From an uncultured bacterium (lineage in GTDB: Bacteria; Verrucomicrobiota; Lentisphaeria; Oligosphaerales; Oligosphaeraceae), in the NCBI GenBank assembly GCA_900548225.1, contig URJM01000031.1, positions 1 through 22,446 of the forward strand: a stretch of 22,446 bases of DNA, written 5' to 3'. The position numbers and the translations under genes are program-made. A model generated the notes under the pieces. That model worked only from the letters and a program-made list of their open reading frames with translations, did not search any database and was not told the DNA's origin. This document shows positions 7,317-14,472 of the stretch, piece after piece (positions within the stretch are counted from its first letter, which is position 1; every line of letters starts with the position of its first letter).

Positions 7317-8690
7317 TCAGATGATCTGCAGTTTCTTCCATCCTCCGAGGGCGTATCTGGTGAGGAGCGTCAATGCGCTGATGATAGAGAGGATGACGAG
7401 AATGATCCAGACATTGTATGGGTGCATGTGGAATTTATATACGCAGAGCAGGATGACGGCGGAGATGATGGTATTGTTTCCCGTGTGGATGCACATGCTC
7501 CAGAACGTATCTCCTGCTCCCCGGAGGGCTCCGACGGAGACCAGCAGGATTGCGTCCGTCACGATATAGAGCGCCGCCATTCTGAGCATTGGGATGGCGT
7601 GTTGCCTGACGACCGAGTAGTCCAGCCCTCCGTGTTCTGGTGCGAAGACGCTGACGAGGGTAGCGGTTGCCAGCGAGAATACCAGTGCGTTGAAGAAAGC
7701 GAATGCGATTGCGGTCTTGAATCCGGAGATTGCGCTTCTTTCGGCGATTTTCGGGTTTCGCTGTCCCATGGCCTGTCCCACGAGTGCGGTGACGCCGACC
7801 TGGATTCCGAGTAGTGGCTGGAAGGAGAATCCGTCCCAGCTATACACGATGGTGATTGCGGAAGCGACCTCCGTCCCGTAGCTATGGAAGCTTGAGACGA
7901 CGATGGTGAAGCAGATTGTCCCGAGGATGTTTTCGACTCCCTGTGGGACTCCGTATTTGATGAGTTTTTTGAACTTGTCCGGCTGGAAGAATTCGCCGAC
8001 CGGCAGGTCCCATTCCGGGGTTCTTCTGATTCTGCGGTATCCCACGACGAGGACCATTGCGGTGGATGCAGCCGCCAGGAGTGTTCCGATTGCGGCGCCG
8101 TCGAGTCCGAGGGCGGGGCATCCGAGCTTTCCGAAGATCAGGATCCAGTTTGCGAAGATATTGACAAAGAGCGCGAGGACATTTGCCAGGAGGATTATCT
8201 TTGTTCGTCCAATCCCGATGTAGAACGAGCCCAGCGCGAACCTAATCAGCGAGATGATTGCGCCGAAGCCCATATACCAGTAGTATCTGGTTTCGAGGAC
8301 GATTTCCTCTGGCGCGTGTGTTCCGAAGACATTCAGCTTGATGACTATCAGGTGCACCAGCAGGACCAGCGGGTAGCTGACGATGGCGAGCAGGATTGCC
8401 TGTCGGATGATGCGGAGGCAGTCTGCCTTGCGCTGTGCGCCGTAGTATTGTGCCACCAGGGCGGATGCGTATCCGACAACGCCGGCGAAGAAGGCGGTGA
8501 CGCTCCAGCTGGTGACGCCGCCCCCCATGGCAGCGGCCTGGTGGACGATGCCGACCCTGGAAAGGAAGAGCCTGTCGATGAACATCATCAGCATGTCGAA
8601 GACACACGACAGGAACATCGGGAAGGCAATCACCAGCAGCGGATAGATGCCGCCTGGACCCTTGAAGTGTTTTTCGAGGAAGCTCTTCAT
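7317..8690 (-). CDS. MATE family multidrug/metabolite efflux transporter
   Basis: A 457-residue polytopic inner-membrane protein with about 12 hydrophobic segments in two related halves. The first half holds PMFLSCVFDMLMMFIDRLFLSRVG and AAAMGGGVTSW; the second begins near GVPQGVENILGTICF, the internal repeat typical of MATE exporters, which use Na+ or H+ gradients. I chose the start MKSFLEKHFKG at 8690 because family members begin shortly before the first helix. An in-frame ATG at 8786 would add 32 residues (CRVCAQIATPQENTF...) with no homology-like features. Neither start has a good Shine-Dalgarno site. The substrate cannot be read from the sequence. The amino-acid ABC importer lies upstream on the same strand with a 193-bp gap. 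Confidence 0.88.
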   Translation of the reverse strand: MKSFLEKHFKGPGGIYPLLVIAFPMFLSCVFDMLMMFIDRLFLSRVGIVHQAAAMGGGVTSWSVTAFFAGVVGYASALVAQYYGAQRKADCLRIIRQAILLAIVSYPLVLLVHLIVIKLNVFGTHAPEEIVLETRYYWYMGFGAIISLIRFALGSFYIGIGRTKIILLANVLALFVNIFANWILIFGKLGCPALGLDGAAIGTLLAAASTAMVLVVGYRRIRRTPEWDLPVGEFFQPDKFKKLIKYGVPQGVENILGTICFTIVVSSFHSYGTEVASAITIVYSWDGFSFQPLLGIQVGVTALVGQAMGQRNPKIAERSAISGFKTAIAFAFFNALVFSLATATLVSVFAPEHGGLDYSVVRQHAIPMLRMAALYIVTDAILLVSVGALRGAGDTFWSMCIHTGNNTIISAVILLCVYKFHMHPYNVWIILVILSIISALTLLTRYALGGWKKLQII

Positions 8691-8883
8691 TTCAGACCAT
8701 GGAAAAGTGTTTTCTTGTGGCGTCGCAATCTGGGCACATACTCGGCATTTAGGCGCGCCGTGTACGCGTGGCATGCTTGTTGCCATGGCCGTCGTCTGGC
8801 GTGTCGGGCTCCCACAATACCGGGAGTGCGGAGTCGCCGTGTGGCGGCGTGTGGCTGTCGTGGAGGGGAGTGCTGATCCGGGG

Positions 8884-9678
8884 CTAGAGGACCTTCGCCA
8901 GGAAATCCTTCAGCCGCGGATGCTGGGGATGCGCGAAGAACTCCTCCGGGGAATTCTGCTCCTTGATCTTCCCGTCGTCCATGAAGCAGACCCTGGTCCC
9001 CACCTCCCGTGCGAAGCCCATTTCGTGGGTGACCACCACCATCGTCATGCCCGCGTCGGCCAGTTCCTTCATTAGGGAGAGGACCTCTCCGACCATTTCG
9101 GGGTCGAGGGCGCTGGTGGGTTCGTCAAAGAGCATTACATCTGGATTCATGGCGAGTGCCCGGACGATTGCGACGCGCTGCTTTTGTCCCCCCGAGAGCA
9201 TTCCAGGATACTCGTTGGCCTTTTCGGGCAGTCCGATTCTCTTGAGGAGTCCGAGCGCCTTCTCCTGTGCGTCCTTTGCCTTCATCAGCCCCGTCTTGAC
9301 AGGTGCCAGGGTGATATTCTGGAGAATCGTCATGTGCGGGAAGAGATTGAAGTGCTGGAATACCATTCCCATGTGTCGGCGGACAGTGTCGATGCGGCAC
9401 TTTGGGTTTGTGATTTCCGTGCCGTGGACGAAGATTCGGCCCTCGGTAGGCGTCTCAAGCAGGTTCAGGCACCTCAGGAAGGTGGACTTCCCCGAGCCCG
9501 ACGGGCCGATTACGACCACCTTTTCGCCCTTGCGGATTACGTCGTCGATTCCCTTGAGGACGAGATGCGTTCCGAAGCTCTTGCGGAGTCCTTCCACGCG
9601 GATTGCCTCGTCTCCGCCGGCATTGGGTTTGCTGATGACATCTTCGCTCATGATATGCTCCTGTTTCTCCGTTGCCAT
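8884..9678 (-). CDS. Polar amino-acid ABC transporter, ATP-binding protein (GlnQ/HisP-like)
   Basis: A 264-residue ATPase with Walker A GPSGSGKST, Q-loop FQHFNLFPHMTI, signature LSGGQKQR, Walker B VMLFDEPTSALDP and switch His in VVTHEMGFA. The last 15 residues (PQHPRLKDFLAKVL) match the C-terminus of the amino-acid subfamily. The first 20 or so residues (ATEKQEHIMSEDVISKPN) extend beyond the usual start, and an internal Met at residue 10 is an alternative. It starts 3 bp after the stop of the permease gene, so the two are co-translated from one mRNA. It drives uptake through the permease encoded at 9682-10449. Confidence 0.93.
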   Translation of the reverse strand: MATEKQEHIMSEDVISKPNAGGDEAIRVEGLRKSFGTHLVLKGIDDVIRKGEKVVVIGPSGSGKSTFLRCLNLLETPTEGRIFVHGTEITNPKCRIDTVRRHMGMVFQHFNLFPHMTILQNITLAPVKTGLMKAKDAQEKALGLLKRIGLPEKANEYPGMLSGGQKQRVAIVRALAMNPDVMLFDEPTSALDPEMVGEVLSLMKELADAGMTMVVVTHEMGFAREVGTRVCFMDDGKIKEQNSPEEFFAHPQHPRLKDFLAKVL

Positions 9679-9681
9679 GGG

Positions 9682-10449
9682 CTATGCGTTCCTGCGTTCG
9701 CTCTGCTGGAGATATCTTTCGAGCCTCCTCTGAAGCATACTGAGAATGACCACCAGAATCAGGTAGATTGCCGCGATGCAGAGAAGCGGGAAGAACGCGT
9801 CAAAGGTCCTGGCGCGGACGAGTGCGGCGGCCTTCGTGATGTCGATGATCGCGATATATCCGACGACCGATGTCTCCTTGAGCAGCGAGATCAGTTCGTT
9901 GCCCAGTGCCGGGAGCACGTTCTTGAAGGCCTGTGGGAGGACGATGAGGCGCATGGTTGTCCAGGCGGAGAGTCCGAGGGAGCGTCCGGCCTCGGTTTGT
10001 CCTCTGTCGACGGCCATGATTCCGGCGCGTGCGATTTCAGCCACGTATGCCCCGGAGTTGATTCCGAATGCGACGACTGCCACCAGCGAGCCTTCGATTG
10101 TCGGGAGGATTACGAATGCCCATATCATCAGCTGGACCAGGACCGGGGTTCCGCGGAAGATTGTCAGATAGAGATACAGGAACCCGTCGAGCAGCTTGAG
10201 CCCGGCGTGTCTAAGCCAGAAGAGCCTGCCCGTCTTGAGGAAATTCTTGAGAGACTTCCAGAAGGGTTGTGGCTGGCATTGGTAGACATATACGCGCAGG
10301 ACTGCGACCAGGAGTCCGATCAGGACGCCGATGACGAGGGCCCCGACCGTGATTTTGATCGTGTTCTGGAAGCCTTGCACGAAGAGCTTGTACCTGTCAT
10401 CGTCAAGGAATGTCCGCGTGAATGCGCTTTGTAGCCAGGAGAAATCCAT
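9682..10449 (-). CDS. Polar amino-acid ABC transporter, permease (HisM/GlnP family)
   Basis: A 255-residue inner-membrane protein. The first membrane helix region is FQNTIKITVGALVIGVLIGLL, and the cytoplasmic EAA loop is seen in AGRSLGLSAWTTMRLIVLPQAFKNVLPALGNEL, with LKETSVVGYIAI after it, all hallmarks of the His/Glu/Gln/Arg family permeases. An insertion at about residues 70-105 (QCQPQPFWKSLKNFLKTGRLFW region) lies between helices one and two and is longer than in GlnP. No second permease gene is present, so it probably works as a homodimer. It sits between the binding-protein gene (199 bp upstream) and the ATPase gene (3 bp downstream). Confidence 0.92.
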   Translation of the reverse strand: MDFSWLQSAFTRTFLDDDRYKLFVQGFQNTIKITVGALVIGVLIGLLVAVLRVYVYQCQPQPFWKSLKNFLKTGRLFWLRHAGLKLLDGFLYLYLTIFRGTPVLVQLMIWAFVILPTIEGSLVAVVAFGINSGAYVAEIARAGIMAVDRGQTEAGRSLGLSAWTTMRLIVLPQAFKNVLPALGNELISLLKETSVVGYIAIIDITKAAALVRARTFDAFFPLLCIAAIYLILVVILSMLQRRLERYLQQSERRNA

Positions 10450-10569
10450 TGCCTTCTAGGTGCTGGAAAAAATTCGTGTGTATTGTGGCGCGCCCTGTCG
10501 ATGATGGCGCCTTGTCAAAACGAGATGGCGGGAGGCGCCTTGGTTTGCGCCCCCCGTCCATCCATGGAT

Positions 10570-10619
10570 GCGGGAGTCGTGGCGCGGCGCATTATGCCGG
10601 CGTCTTACTCCCGCGGGAG
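10570..10619 (-). other. Overlapping stem-loops between binding-protein and permease genes
   Basis: GCGGGAGT (10570-10577) pairs with ACTCCCGC (10607-10614) as an 8-bp stem. The right arm is also half of the perfect 12-bp palindrome CTCCCGCGGGAG (10608-10619). The two foldings exclude each other. It lies in the 199-bp gap just after the binding-protein stop, where many ABC operons carry a stem-loop that raises the binding-protein mRNA level. No U-tract follows. Confidence 0.45.
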
Positions 10620-10648
10620 AGTAGGCTCTGCTATTTCAGCCGAACCTC

Positions 10649-11467
10649 TTACTGGGCAGTCTTGTTGTAGTGTTCGAGCTGCCAGATTTCAATCCATCCA
10701 TTGAGGCGGGCCTCTGCGATGACCTCGTTGATGAGGGCGAGCAGGTCGTCGTTGCCCTTCGCCACTGCGATGCCGAACTCCTCGGGGGCGTCAAGCCCTT
10801 CACCGTCTGCCTTGACGAGCGGGATTGCGACGTAGCCGGGGTTCTTGTTTGCGAGGGACTTTGCGACGAGGTCGTCGATGACGACGGCGTCAATCTGCCC
10901 GCTCTTCATTGCGACAGTCGCGTCGGGCGCGTTGTTGAACTGCTTGGCGACGGCGCCGGTGTCCTTCAGGAGTCCGCTGGCCACGCAGTCTTCGATCATC
11001 ATCATGCCCGTGGTGCCCTGCTGTCCGCCGATGCGCTTTCCGGCGAGGTCCTCGACGGTCTTGATGCCTGATTCCTCGGGGACGATGAGGTACTGGACGG
11101 AGCGGATGAAGGGAACCGAGAAGTCCACCGCACGCATGCGTTCCTCGGTGATGGTGAAGCCGGCTGCGCCGATGTCGGCCTTGCCGGTGACGATTGTGCC
11201 GATGATTGAGTCAAACTCGGCGGAGACGATTTCCGCCTCGACGCCCAGCTTTTTCGCGATTGCGCGGACGAGTTCCATTTCGGAGCCGGTGATGACTCCG
11301 CCCTCGCCGACGTATTCATACGGCGGGAATTCGGGGTTGGTGTAGGCGACGAGCTTGCCGGCCTTCTTGATTTTGTCAATCTTGCTGACGGGCTCCTTGG
11401 AACCGCAGCTGCTCAGCATTCCGCAGCAGAAGACTGCCGCCAGGAAAAGCGCGAAGAATTTTTTCAT
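10649..11467 (-). CDS. Polar amino-acid ABC transporter, substrate-binding lipoprotein
   Basis: A 272-residue protein of the bacterial solute-binding family 3. It has a lipoprotein signal (MKKFFALFLAAVFCCGMLSSC, lipobox LSSC), then the conserved opening GKLVAYTNPEFPPYEYV and SEMELVRAIAKKLG, the domain-1 segment DIGAAGFTITEERMRAVDFS with the ligand-contacting Arg, and the hinge region GGQQGTTG. The C-terminus contains NGWIEIWQLEHY. Placed first in its operon, it would deliver an amino acid to the permease and ATPase that follow. The ligand class (polar or acidic amino acid) is a family-level call. It is preceded by 143 bp of non-coding DNA that separates it from metI and should hold its promoter, which I could not pinpoint. 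Confidence 0.92.
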   Translation of the reverse strand: MKKFFALFLAAVFCCGMLSSCGSKEPVSKIDKIKKAGKLVAYTNPEFPPYEYVGEGGVITGSEMELVRAIAKKLGVEAEIVSAEFDSIIGTIVTGKADIGAAGFTITEERMRAVDFSVPFIRSVQYLIVPEESGIKTVEDLAGKRIGGQQGTTGMMMIEDCVASGLLKDTGAVAKQFNNAPDATVAMKSGQIDAVVIDDLVAKSLANKNPGYVAIPLVKADGEGLDAPEEFGIAVAKGNDDLLALINEVIAEARLNGWIEIWQLEHYNKTAQ

Positions 11468-11610
11468 GGTCGAGTATTGTGTCAGTGGGTTGCGACTTGG
11501 AAAGGATCGCCGTCTTCAGTGGTGTTCGGCAGATGATCCGAAGCATGCGGCGTCATGAAAAACAAGGACTTAATGTAGTCTATGCGGTGGTGTTTGCAGT
11601 ATGCGGCCCG

Positions 11611-12324
11611 CTAGCGTTGCCTGCGGTCGAATTTTGCGGCGAGCTTCATTCCCGTGGTCTGGAGGATTTGTGCGATTCCCACGAGCAGGACAAGCGTCAC
11701 CAGCATGATTGACATTTCGTATCGGTGGTATCCGTATCGGATTGCGATGTCTCCGAGCCCGCCGCCTCCGACAGCCCCCGCCATTGCCGAGTATCCGAGG
11801 ATGGTACCGACGGTGATTGTGACTCCGATGAGGAGAGAGGTCCTGGCCTCGGGGAGCAGCACCTTGAAGATGATCTGCCGGATGCTGGCGCCCATGCTCT
11901 CGGCGGCCTCCACGACTCCACGGTCGACCTCCTTCAGAGAGGATTCGACCATGCGCCCCACGAAGGGGGCGGCGGAGATGACGAGCGGGACGATGGTGGC
12001 GGTGGAGCCGTAGCTCTTGCCAACCAGGAATCTGGTGAAGGGGATGATGACAACCAGGAGGATGATGAAGGGGACGCTGCGGAGCAGGTTGCATGAGACG
12101 TCCAGGACGCGGTAGACTGGCCTGTTGGGGCAGAGTCCCTGCTTGTCAGTAAGTGTCAGGAAGATCCCGATTGGGATTCCGAGGAGATATGCGAAGAGCG
12201 TCGAGACCAGTGTCATGTACAGCGTCTCGAATGTTCCCGCGGTGATGAGTCCGATGAGGTCTGCGAAGGGCCCGTCGCTGGTGAGATGCAGCTGCAGGGC
12301 GAGTTGTGAGAAGAATCTATCCAT
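11611..12324 (-). CDS. metI: Methionine ABC transporter, permease MetI
   Basis: A 237-residue inner-membrane protein with five or so hydrophobic helices. The EAA loop reads EAAESMGASIRQIIFKVLLPEA (about residues 138-159), followed by TITVGTILGYSAMAGAVGGGGLGDIA, which is characteristic of MetI. Its start overlaps the end of metN by 8 bp, so translation is coupled. It forms the homodimeric channel of the D/L-methionine importer with MetN at the cytoplasmic face. It is the last gene of the metQ-metN-metI set and is followed by the next transporter operon on the same strand. Confidence 0.94.
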   Translation of the reverse strand: MDRFFSQLALQLHLTSDGPFADLIGLITAGTFETLYMTLVSTLFAYLLGIPIGIFLTLTDKQGLCPNRPVYRVLDVSCNLLRSVPFIILLVVIIPFTRFLVGKSYGSTATIVPLVISAAPFVGRMVESSLKEVDRGVVEAAESMGASIRQIIFKVLLPEARTSLLIGVTITVGTILGYSAMAGAVGGGGLGDIAIRYGYHRYEMSIMLVTLVLLVGIAQILQTTGMKLAAKFDRRQR

Positions 12325-13357
12325 TCGTGTACTCGACCTCCTGCGGATTCAGTCCCTTGCATACGAAGTAGTCCCAGAACTTGCAAGAGAGCTTTGGGTC
12401 GTCGGGGAGTTGGACGATCATTTCGCCGACGGCGCGCCCGTTCATCGTCTTTGTGGACGCGTAAAGGATGTTAAGCGGCGCCCGGCATTCGATCATGATA
12501 TTGCCGAGGATTGGCTCGAATGCGGTGAGCCCCGTGAAGGTGATGCGCACCTTGCGGCCGCTGCGGATTTCCTCGACGGGGATTGAGGAGTTGTCGGGGA
12601 GGACGAGCCGCCTTGCGGCCGCGGTCTGCGGCGCCCTGAATATCTGGTCCACAGAACCGCTTTCGGCAATCCGTCCATTGTCCAGGACTGCGACATCCGT
12701 GCAGATTTCGCGGATGACGCTCATTTCGTGTGTGATGACGATGATTGTGATTCCGAAGCGCGTGTTGAGGTCCTTGAGGAGGTGCAGGATCGAGGACGTG
12801 GTCTGCGGGTCGAGCGCGGATGTGGCCTCGTCCGAGAGTATGATCTTCGGGTTTGTGGCGAGGACTCTTGCGATTGCGACCCTCTGGCGTTGTCCGCCGG
12901 AGAGTTGTGCGGGGTATGCCTTTGCCTTGTCGGAAAGTCCGACGACCTCCAGCATTTCCGCTGCCTTCCTGAGCGCCTCCCTTCTGGGGACGCCTGAAAT
13001 CTCGAGCGGGAAGAGGACGTTTCCGATGACGTTTCTCTGCATGAGCAGGTTGAAGCCCTGGAAGATCATCCCGATGTCGCGCCGTGCGTGCCTCAGTTCG
13101 GCGGAGCTGAGGCCCCCCAGTTCCAGGCCGTTGACCGTCACCGTGCCGCTGGTGGGCTTTTCGAGCAGGTTCAGGCATCGGACAAGGGTGGACTTGCCGG
13201 CCCCCGAGAGCCCGATGACCCCGTAGACCGCGCCTTGTTTGACATCGAAGGAGATGTCGTCAATCGCGCGGAACACCCCGCTTTCGGTGCGGAATTCCTT
13301 CACGAGATTCCGCACGCTTATGATTGCCTCTGGATTGTTCTTGGTTGCCTCCGTCAT
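12317..13357 (-). CDS. metN: Methionine ABC transporter, ATP-binding protein MetN with regulatory NIL domain
   Basis: The protein has 346 residues. The ATPase domain (about 10-250) has Walker A GLSGAGKST, signature LSGGQRQR, Walker B IILSDEATSALDP and switch His in VITHEMSVI. The C-terminal part (about 265-340: GRKVRITFTGLTAFEPIL ... MIVQLPDDP) is a NIL/ACT-like domain, which in E. coli MetN binds methionine and inhibits transport when the internal pool is high. Length and order agree with the family. No Shine-Dalgarno site is evident before the ATG at 13357; the gene lies 113 bp after metQ and overlaps metI by 8 bp. Confidence 0.95.
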   Translation of the reverse strand: MTEATKNNPEAIISVRNLVKEFRTESGVFRAIDDISFDVKQGAVYGVIGLSGAGKSTLVRCLNLLEKPTSGTVTVNGLELGGLSSAELRHARRDIGMIFQGFNLLMQRNVIGNVLFPLEISGVPRREALRKAAEMLEVVGLSDKAKAYPAQLSGGQRQRVAIARVLATNPKIILSDEATSALDPQTTSSILHLLKDLNTRFGITIIVITHEMSVIREICTDVAVLDNGRIAESGSVDQIFRAPQTAAARRLVLPDNSSIPVEEIRSGRKVRITFTGLTAFEPILGNIMIECRAPLNILYASTKTMNGRAVGEMIVQLPDDPKLSCKFWDYFVCKGLNPQEVEYTNG

Positions 13358-13406
13358 TCAGGGAAGGAAAAGGTGGTTGTTCCCGGCGGTTTTGGAAGAC
13401 AGACAA

Positions 13407-13440
13407 TCCGCAGCCGTCCATCGTTGCTGCCGGCTGCGGA
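13407..13440 (-). other. 9-bp stem-loop between metQ and metN
   Basis: TCCGCAGCC (13407-13415) pairs perfectly with GGCTGCGGA (13432-13440), loop 16 bases, in the 113-bp gap between metQ and metN. On the minus strand it is followed by TTGTCTGTCTTCC, not a clear U-tract. It may be an mRNA-stabilising or partial-termination structure favouring metQ expression. Confidence 0.5.
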
Positions 13441-13470
13441 CTGTGCTTCCCCGCGAGGGGATGGTTTTTG

Positions 13471-14286
13471 CTAGTTGAATGGGACGACTGCTCCGTCGTA
13501 CTTCTTTTCGATGAAGTCGCGGACGGGCTGGCTCTTCAGGGTTTCGACGAGCATCTTGACGGCGGGGGCGTCCTGGTTGCCGTCCTTGACTGCGATGATG
13601 TTCACGTATGTCTTGGCGGCCTCGGAGTCGGACTTTTCGGCGACGATTGCGTCACGCCCGACGGAGAGTCCGGCCTGCAGTGCGTAGTTGCCGTTCAGGA
13701 CCACCAGCGCGAAGTCGCTGCGCATGCGCGGGATCTGTGCGGCTTCGAGTTCGACGATGTCGATTTTCTTCGAGTAGCTTGCGATATCCCGCTTGGTGGC
13801 CGTGAGTCCGGCGCCCTCGCGGAGGGTGATGACTCCGTTGTCGGCCAGCAGGAGCAGTGCGCGCGCCTCGTTGGTGGTGTCGTTGGGGACGGCGATGGAG
13901 TCGCCGTCTGCCAGTGCGTCAAGGGAGGCCTTCTTTCCGGGGTAGACTCCGAAGGGCTCGTAGTGGATTCCGCCGGCGTTGACCAGGTGCAGGTTCTTCT
14001 CCTTGTTGATGGAGTTCATGTACGGGACGTGCTCCATGTAGTTGGCGTCGAACTCGCCGCTTTCGACAACCAGGTTGGGCTGGACATAGTCCTCGAAGGC
14101 CTGGATAATCAGGGTGAATCCCTTTTCGGCCATGATGGGCTTTGCCTGCTCCAGGATCTCCGCATGGGGAGTGATGGAGGCCGCCACGCGGATCACTGTG
14201 GGATCCGAAGGCTTTTTACAGCAGCCTACAGAGAAGATGAGAACGGTGGAGATTACGGCTATGATCGCGGTGTAGAACTTGTTCAT
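13471..14286 (-). CDS. metQ: Methionine-binding lipoprotein MetQ (NlpA family)
   Basis: A 271-residue lipoprotein. I place the start at 14286 (MNKFYTAIIAVISTVLIFSVGC) because AAGGAGG lies 9 bases upstream and a normal lipoprotein signal with lipobox SVGC then results; an in-frame ATG at 14346 would add 20 unlikely residues. The mature part has the NlpA landmarks IRVAASITPHAEILEQAKPI, FEDYVQPN, GEFDANYMEHVPYM, SIAVPNDTTNEARALLLL and the C-terminal VETLKSQPVRDFIEKKYDG. It captures methionine for MetNI. No S-box, SAM-II or other methionine riboswitch could be recognised in the 186 bp upstream. Confidence 0.95.
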   Translation of the reverse strand: MNKFYTAIIAVISTVLIFSVGCCKKPSDPTVIRVAASITPHAEILEQAKPIMAEKGFTLIIQAFEDYVQPNLVVESGEFDANYMEHVPYMNSINKEKNLHLVNAGGIHYEPFGVYPGKKASLDALADGDSIAVPNDTTNEARALLLLADNGVITLREGAGLTATKRDIASYSKKIDIVELEAAQIPRMRSDFALVVLNGNYALQAGLSVGRDAIVAEKSDSEAAKTYVNIIAVKDGNQDAPAVKMLVETLKSQPVRDFIEKKYDGAVVPFN

Positions 14287-14472
14287 TGTCTTAGCCCTCC
14301 TTGTTTGAATTGTTGAAAAACGGCGGATGCAGAAATCCGAAACCAAGCGATTTCAGGAATGGCTTGTACTATGCCACTGAATTTGCGGATTTTAGGCGAA
14401 AAAGGCAAAAAAACTCCAGGTTGTGCAAGTATTGCGCCGGCGTGCGCCGACGGGGTCTTGCGGAGGCATCCC

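Noticed and set aside
11482..11556. 24-codon frame with three His upstream of the amino-acid binding-protein gene, considered as a leader peptide (minus strand)
   Set aside because: The His residues are scattered and no terminator follows, so nothing beyond chance supports it.
13324..14316. Long open frame on the plus strand (330 codons) opposite metQ
   Set aside because: It is antisense to a clear MetQ gene, with Val/Asp/Gly-rich low-information sequence caused by codon bias in the real frame. The same holds for the frames opposite the transporter genes at 9184-10434, and opposite aroG-pheA at 15229-15891.
14287..14472. Methionine (SAM) riboswitch upstream of metQ
   Set aside because: I looked for S-box and SAM-II core sequences on the minus strand and found none. 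Only a short GC hairpin (14436-14451) without an adjacent U-tract and a distant T7 run are present.
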